Shown one piece after another: positions 59,930 to 64,000 of a DNA stretch of 64,000 nucleotides. The stretch spans positions 851,501-915,500 of the forward strand of contig JAUIRK010000993.1 of assembly GCA_030549495.1 (NCBI GenBank), given 5' to 3'. A program made the translations under genes and the position numbers. The notes beneath the pieces were generated by a model that made no database searches, was not told the origin of the DNA, and saw nothing but the letters and a program-made list of their open reading frames with translations. Each line of letters opens with the position of its first letter. The first letter of the stretch is position 1. Source of the DNA: Nectonema munidae. Lineage: Eukaryota > Nematomorpha > Nectonematoida > Nectonematidae.

Positions 59930-60967
59930 CAGCGGTTCTTAACGTGAGGTGAAGGCACCACTATGGGGAACGAGCAGTGCCCGCGCTACCTATATAATTT
60001 TGGAGTACGTGCCCCCCTGGTATTAATCTTTGCCCCCCTAAAATTTTTGGTTTTGCCACATGCACTTTTTAAAGGAAAAATAAATAAGCAAAAATTGTAC
60101 ACAATAATCTTATATAAATGCTGGTGTATGTGTATGTATAATATGAGATGTCTATAGGTTTTTATACAGAAGTACTTCATGCTTTTCAGCAAAGTAATAT
60201 AGGAAATAAATTTTTTGCAAATGTGTTTCTTTGCCCCATTTCAGCCCCCCTTGAAATTTAGCTTTAGCGCGGGCACTGGGTACGAGAGATCAAAAACTTT
60301 TTGGTAAAAATGCCTGCTTGCCTTTTTGATTTTACTGATTTTATTTAGGTTATTTTTTCTAATTTTAAAGAGGTAAGTGTAAGTTATAGGAGACGTATAA
60401 AACTGCAATTTCAAAGTTAAATTTTTTGAACTTTTAGGTAGAATTTTTGAAATGTGGCTTTCAATATGTATGTAAAATATTATTTTAAGTAAATTTTTTA
60501 AGCATTTTACGATTTACACATTTAAATATATAATAAGGCTGGCAAGTTTGGAAAGTTGTCTCCCCGGAGGTCTTGCCAGACCTCTGATTATAAATCACGT
60601 TGTCTAATACCGTTAGCATCGCCATTCATCCTCGGTTATTATGCATTGTCATAGCTAAAAAGCAATAAAAGCGAGAAACATACAGCAGGTTATGATAGCT
60701 ACAAAGCAACAACTTTTCACTTTTGCTCAGAATAAAAACAAGTCAAGAAATCGTCTAGAGGTGCAACAGGACGTGCCTAAAAAGTATCTCGAATCGCAAA
60801 AATAATTGAAACTAAACTGAAACTAATTTTACGCTTTAAACAATTGTTCATTTATTTACATAAATGCTTGTGTATTTTATAAGTTTTTTTATATTTTGTT
60901 CTTGCTGTGCAATATGACTTTTTTCCATATAAGGGGTTCCGAATCCTAAAAAGATTATGAAGCACTG
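59930..60967. mobile_element. hAT element hosting a second insertion
   Basis: The left end is CAGCGGTTCTTAACGTGAGG, and the right end, reverse complemented, CAGTGCTTCATAATC followed by GATTCGG...CC. The flanks TTTTACAC and CCTTAGAC match in five of eight bases, so the pairing is tentative. A younger MITE sits 45 bp inside the left end. An 8-bp inverted repeat (CTGGCAAG/CTTGCCAG) lies at 60539-60579. No transposase is recognised. Confidence 0.45.
59975..60278. mobile_element. hAT-type MITE nested in another element
   Basis: Near-perfect terminal inverted repeats CAGTGCCCGCGCTA and TAGCGCGGGCACTG lie between GGAACGAG (59967-59974) and GGTACGAG (60279-60286), matching in seven of eight bases. 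The 304-bp interior is GCCCC-rich near both ends and non-coding. Confidence 0.85.
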
Positions 60968-63000
60968 CCTTAGACACTAAGCAAAAAAATAAACTCGTAA
61001 ATTTTTTTTTAACAATTAAGAAAGTTGATGACATCTAGTTTTCGTTGGAAAATACAGAATTAATTCCTGTTATTCCCTTTCTACGCTATTTTAAAAAAAA
61101 CATGAAAATAAATTTTATATATTTTACACACACATGTTTTAAAACAAAAACGAGCATTCTCTTCCTATATATAGGGGGCTGAACCCATCCTCTGCCATTT
61201 ATTTTCCCAGATCCCTGCAAATATATAAGTGTATTAGACTTTCTGAAAGTCCAGCCGTACTTAGAGTGAGCGTTGACCCATCCCGTGCTTAGAGTCTGTT
61301 AACCAGTTTACATGCTACAATCTTTTCAATGATTGCGATAAATTTGTATGTTTTGGAAAAAGTTGAGTGGATTGCGTAAAAAAATCAAACTCGGATTTTT
61401 CTTCATGTATATTGTCATCATTTAAGGCAGCCATGTTTGTCTGAAATACTCTTTAACTGTATGGGAGAGATTTTTTTTGACTTTACTATATATTTTTTGA
61501 CGTCTTATACTATTTTACGTTTGATTTGATTAAATACTTTGATGAGGTGAATCTTATCTCCAGAAGATATGTGACTTATGTAAATAGAAAAAACCTTACG
61601 TAAATAGGTTTGCTATATATATACATATATTATAAGCGAGTCTACGAATGAAATATGTGACAATAGAGTGTTATGGTTGGCAAAGTTAATTACAGAGAAT
61701 TATTGAAGTGTTAATAATTTCATTATGTAGAGTGTGTGTGTGTGTGTGTGTGTGTTACTTACATTGTGAAAAGAAACTATCAAAGGTGATAAGTATTGTA
61801 CATTCCAATTTTGTATTGATTGGACGACACTACGTTTTCACGCAAGTGCCAATACCACTCTAAACTCACAAATCCAATTATTTAACACTTTGATGAGCAC
61901 ATTTTTAGGATTAATTATCTATTTTTCAATGAAATTACATATGTTTAAATTCTTTATACACAGGTGTCACGTTGGTCCTCAAAGTGGTACCTGATTATGT
62001 TTGGAATTTTATATACAATAGATATATAGAAAGAAAAATTTCACAGGTGACAAGAAATGTTTTGAATGAAAACAAATCATGAGATCATCCAAGATCTCTA
62101 TGTCAATTAAAAATTTAATAATTAAAGGAAGAAATCAGATCTAAAACACAAATTAATAAAATTACCTAACCAAAGATTATTATTAATAAATCAATCCACA
62201 TGGGGAATCAACTTATAAAGAAAACTACTTGTTCAATTTTATCAAACACTAAAATATTTAAAATTTTCTCAAAACAAATTAAAAGAATGCATAACTGTAA
62301 GATAGGGAGATAGATAGAAAGAGATCCGTATTAAAGTTTATTAAGAATGAAAAAAATTTATTAGCTCAAATATAATTTTTGCGTAGTAAATATAACGGGT
62401 TTTATGATTGAATCCAAATTTTGATTCATTTTTCGTTCCGAAGAATAAAGATTTTAGTGTCTTACTCCGAATCCGACTCCTACAACTTTTTTTAATTAAT
62501 TTATAAAAAAAATTAATTATAGATATACTACCTATACAACATATAGCTAGAAGAACTAGATTTTTGAAGCACGCATCTTTAAAAATTAATGGGAACGGGG
62601 ATGGCAATTTTTTTACATAATTTATTTTAAAACCGTAAAACAAGTAAAAGAGTTTTTTAGGTTAAAAATTAACCTTCTTCTAATTAAACTGTATAAAATA
62701 TAATGATAACTTAAATCCCTTTAAACATATATATACCTTCTCAAAGTAAAAATTCTATATTTGTGTATTAGGTACTTATAAAAACCACAAATGACAATAA
62801 AGTAATTAGCAAATCTGAATAAATTATTATTGGAGGTAAAAAATTGGAATCAAAATTCTGAAAATGTAAACATTCTTACACCATAACTTCTTGATTTATT
62901 CTTTTAAAAATTCTTTGATTAATAAACGAGTTTCTGTTTTAAAAGATATTTAAAATATGCTCCTTTATCTATTATGGAGTATTTCATTTTTATATGACTA
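60968..63000. other. AT-rich sequence, nothing firmly recognised
   Basis: Apart from the GT run, I see TTAACACTTTGATGAG near 61878 and ACACAGGTGTCAC near 61959, shared words with 13966 and 22803, and GAATCCGACTCC near 62468. No gene is recognised. Confidence 0.45.
61732..61754. repeat. GT dinucleotide microsatellite
   Basis: An uninterrupted GT run of about 11 to 12 units. Confidence 0.9.
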
Positions 63001-63007
63001 TGCTTCA

Positions 63008-63360
63008 ATTCAGCGCCCTAACATGCCTATGAGACGCCCCAGTGTAAAATTTACAATCGCGCAGGCCAAAATTTTAGCGACGCCCCTCTCCCCCTAAACT
63101 ATGATGTTAAACTTAAATTATATTAAAAAATGTACCATAATAGAAATTTTAAAGAATAATGCTACAAAGGTTTCAGGTGTGGTGAACTATGACAAAAGAT
63201 ATTAGTGAAAGACTAAAAATTCATTTCCATTCGAATTGATGGAAATTAAAATTTTTTTTTCTTATTTGTAACAATTGAGATGTATTCATTCTATTAATAT
63301 ATATTTGGCACCCCAAAGAAGTGTTGTCCACGGGCATATGCCCCCTCAGCACTCTGTATA
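63008..63360. repeat. dispersed GCCC-rich repeat, copy 2
   Basis: GCCCTAACATGCCTATGAGA and CCAAAATTTTAGCGACGCCC parallel the copy near 36180. The right part (GCACCCCAAAGAAGTGTTGT, then GGGCATATGCCCCC) may belong to the same element. Confidence 0.45.
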
Positions 63361-64000
63361 TAAGTACCCTGTTCCAATTAGAAAACTTTTTATTTATCTT
63401 TATCAGTTGAGTTTATATTTTATAATAACTAGGGGCAACAAAAGTTGACCTATAAATCCTCAAAAAATTGACCTAATGACCTCAAAAAGCCGACTTATTT
63501 GTAAAAAAAATGGAATAAAAAATTAATCTATAATCACTTTTGTTAATTATTATTAATTATTGTAAGATACCATGTAATATCTTAAAGTATTCTATTTTGA
63601 AAAAGCACGATCTTTGGACAAAAGCTTTTTAATCACTGGAATTTATCTTTTCCTTGTCTGTTGCCTGTGCTAGAGAATATATATATAGTTCTTTTTTCAT
63701 ATGTTCCTTATTTATGCCACATACAGTATCTTCACATTCGATATTTTCATATAAATCGAATGTATCTTTCAGTGTTAGATTACGTTCCAGAATGGATGGA
63801 TGAGTCAAAATTTTTATCGGTATTAAAAATGACCTGTCAAAAATTTTAAAAAAAAATGAAATATATTTTTTAGTAAATTTAATTAAAGGGTTAAAAAACG
63901 TGAATAAGTTGATATAATTTTTAAAATAATTTAAAATATAACAAATGCTAATAATTAATGAATACTTTTAAACCTCAACATTAAATCAAACAACTTGATA

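Overview
The window is AT-rich eukaryotic DNA with short phased exons, GT-AG introns and many decayed transposable elements. The one gene I can firmly place is a CHD7/Kismet-type chromodomain helicase, and its intron structure and repeat load point to an arthropod. A copepod such as a sea louse is my guess, not something the sequence proves.

Gene layout: the minus strand from 34776 down to 454 carries 25 consecutive coding exons. I rebuilt them by hand from splice sites and family similarity. All 24 junctions keep phase, giving 7,293 nt or 2,431 codons without a stop. In order they encode a low-complexity N-terminal part, a basic region, chromodomain 1, a chromodomain 2 split by an unusual insertion, both SNF2 helicase lobes (DEMGLGKT, DEAH, the HRIGQ box), a conserved post-helicase block, and a SANT/SLIDE-like region. 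The last exons match the CHD7 stretch before the BRK domains. The 3' end, including any BRK domains, lies beyond the left edge. The true start codon and 5' exons are not identified.

Introns (1-34 kb): several are tiny (51, 53, 66 and 68 bp), while others are multi-kilobase and filled with elements. Found there are three LINE, SINE or piggyBac-type MITE groups, hAT elements with 8-bp target duplications, a pogo/Tigger relic with TA ends, a DUF659-type hAT transposase relic, and an unassigned, broken, possibly viral coding relic at about 21.5-22.5 kb.

Upstream (34.8-64 kb): about 29 kb on the 5' side of the gene shows no gene I can defend. It holds tRNA-derived SINEs, a piggyBac transposase relic, a pogo-type N-terminal relic, a second DUF659-type hAT relic, at least four short hAT elements with clear 8-bp duplications (one nested inside another), a degraded arthropod repeat-borne ORF, and microsatellites. 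It could hide 5' non-coding or low-complexity exons and regulatory DNA of the CHD gene.

I saw no rRNA, credible tRNA gene, CRISPR array or intact mobile element. The most unusual items are the enlarged chromodomain 2 insertion, the unassigned relic at 21.5 kb, and the match between piggyBac-type MITEs and a piggyBac transposase relic in the same window.
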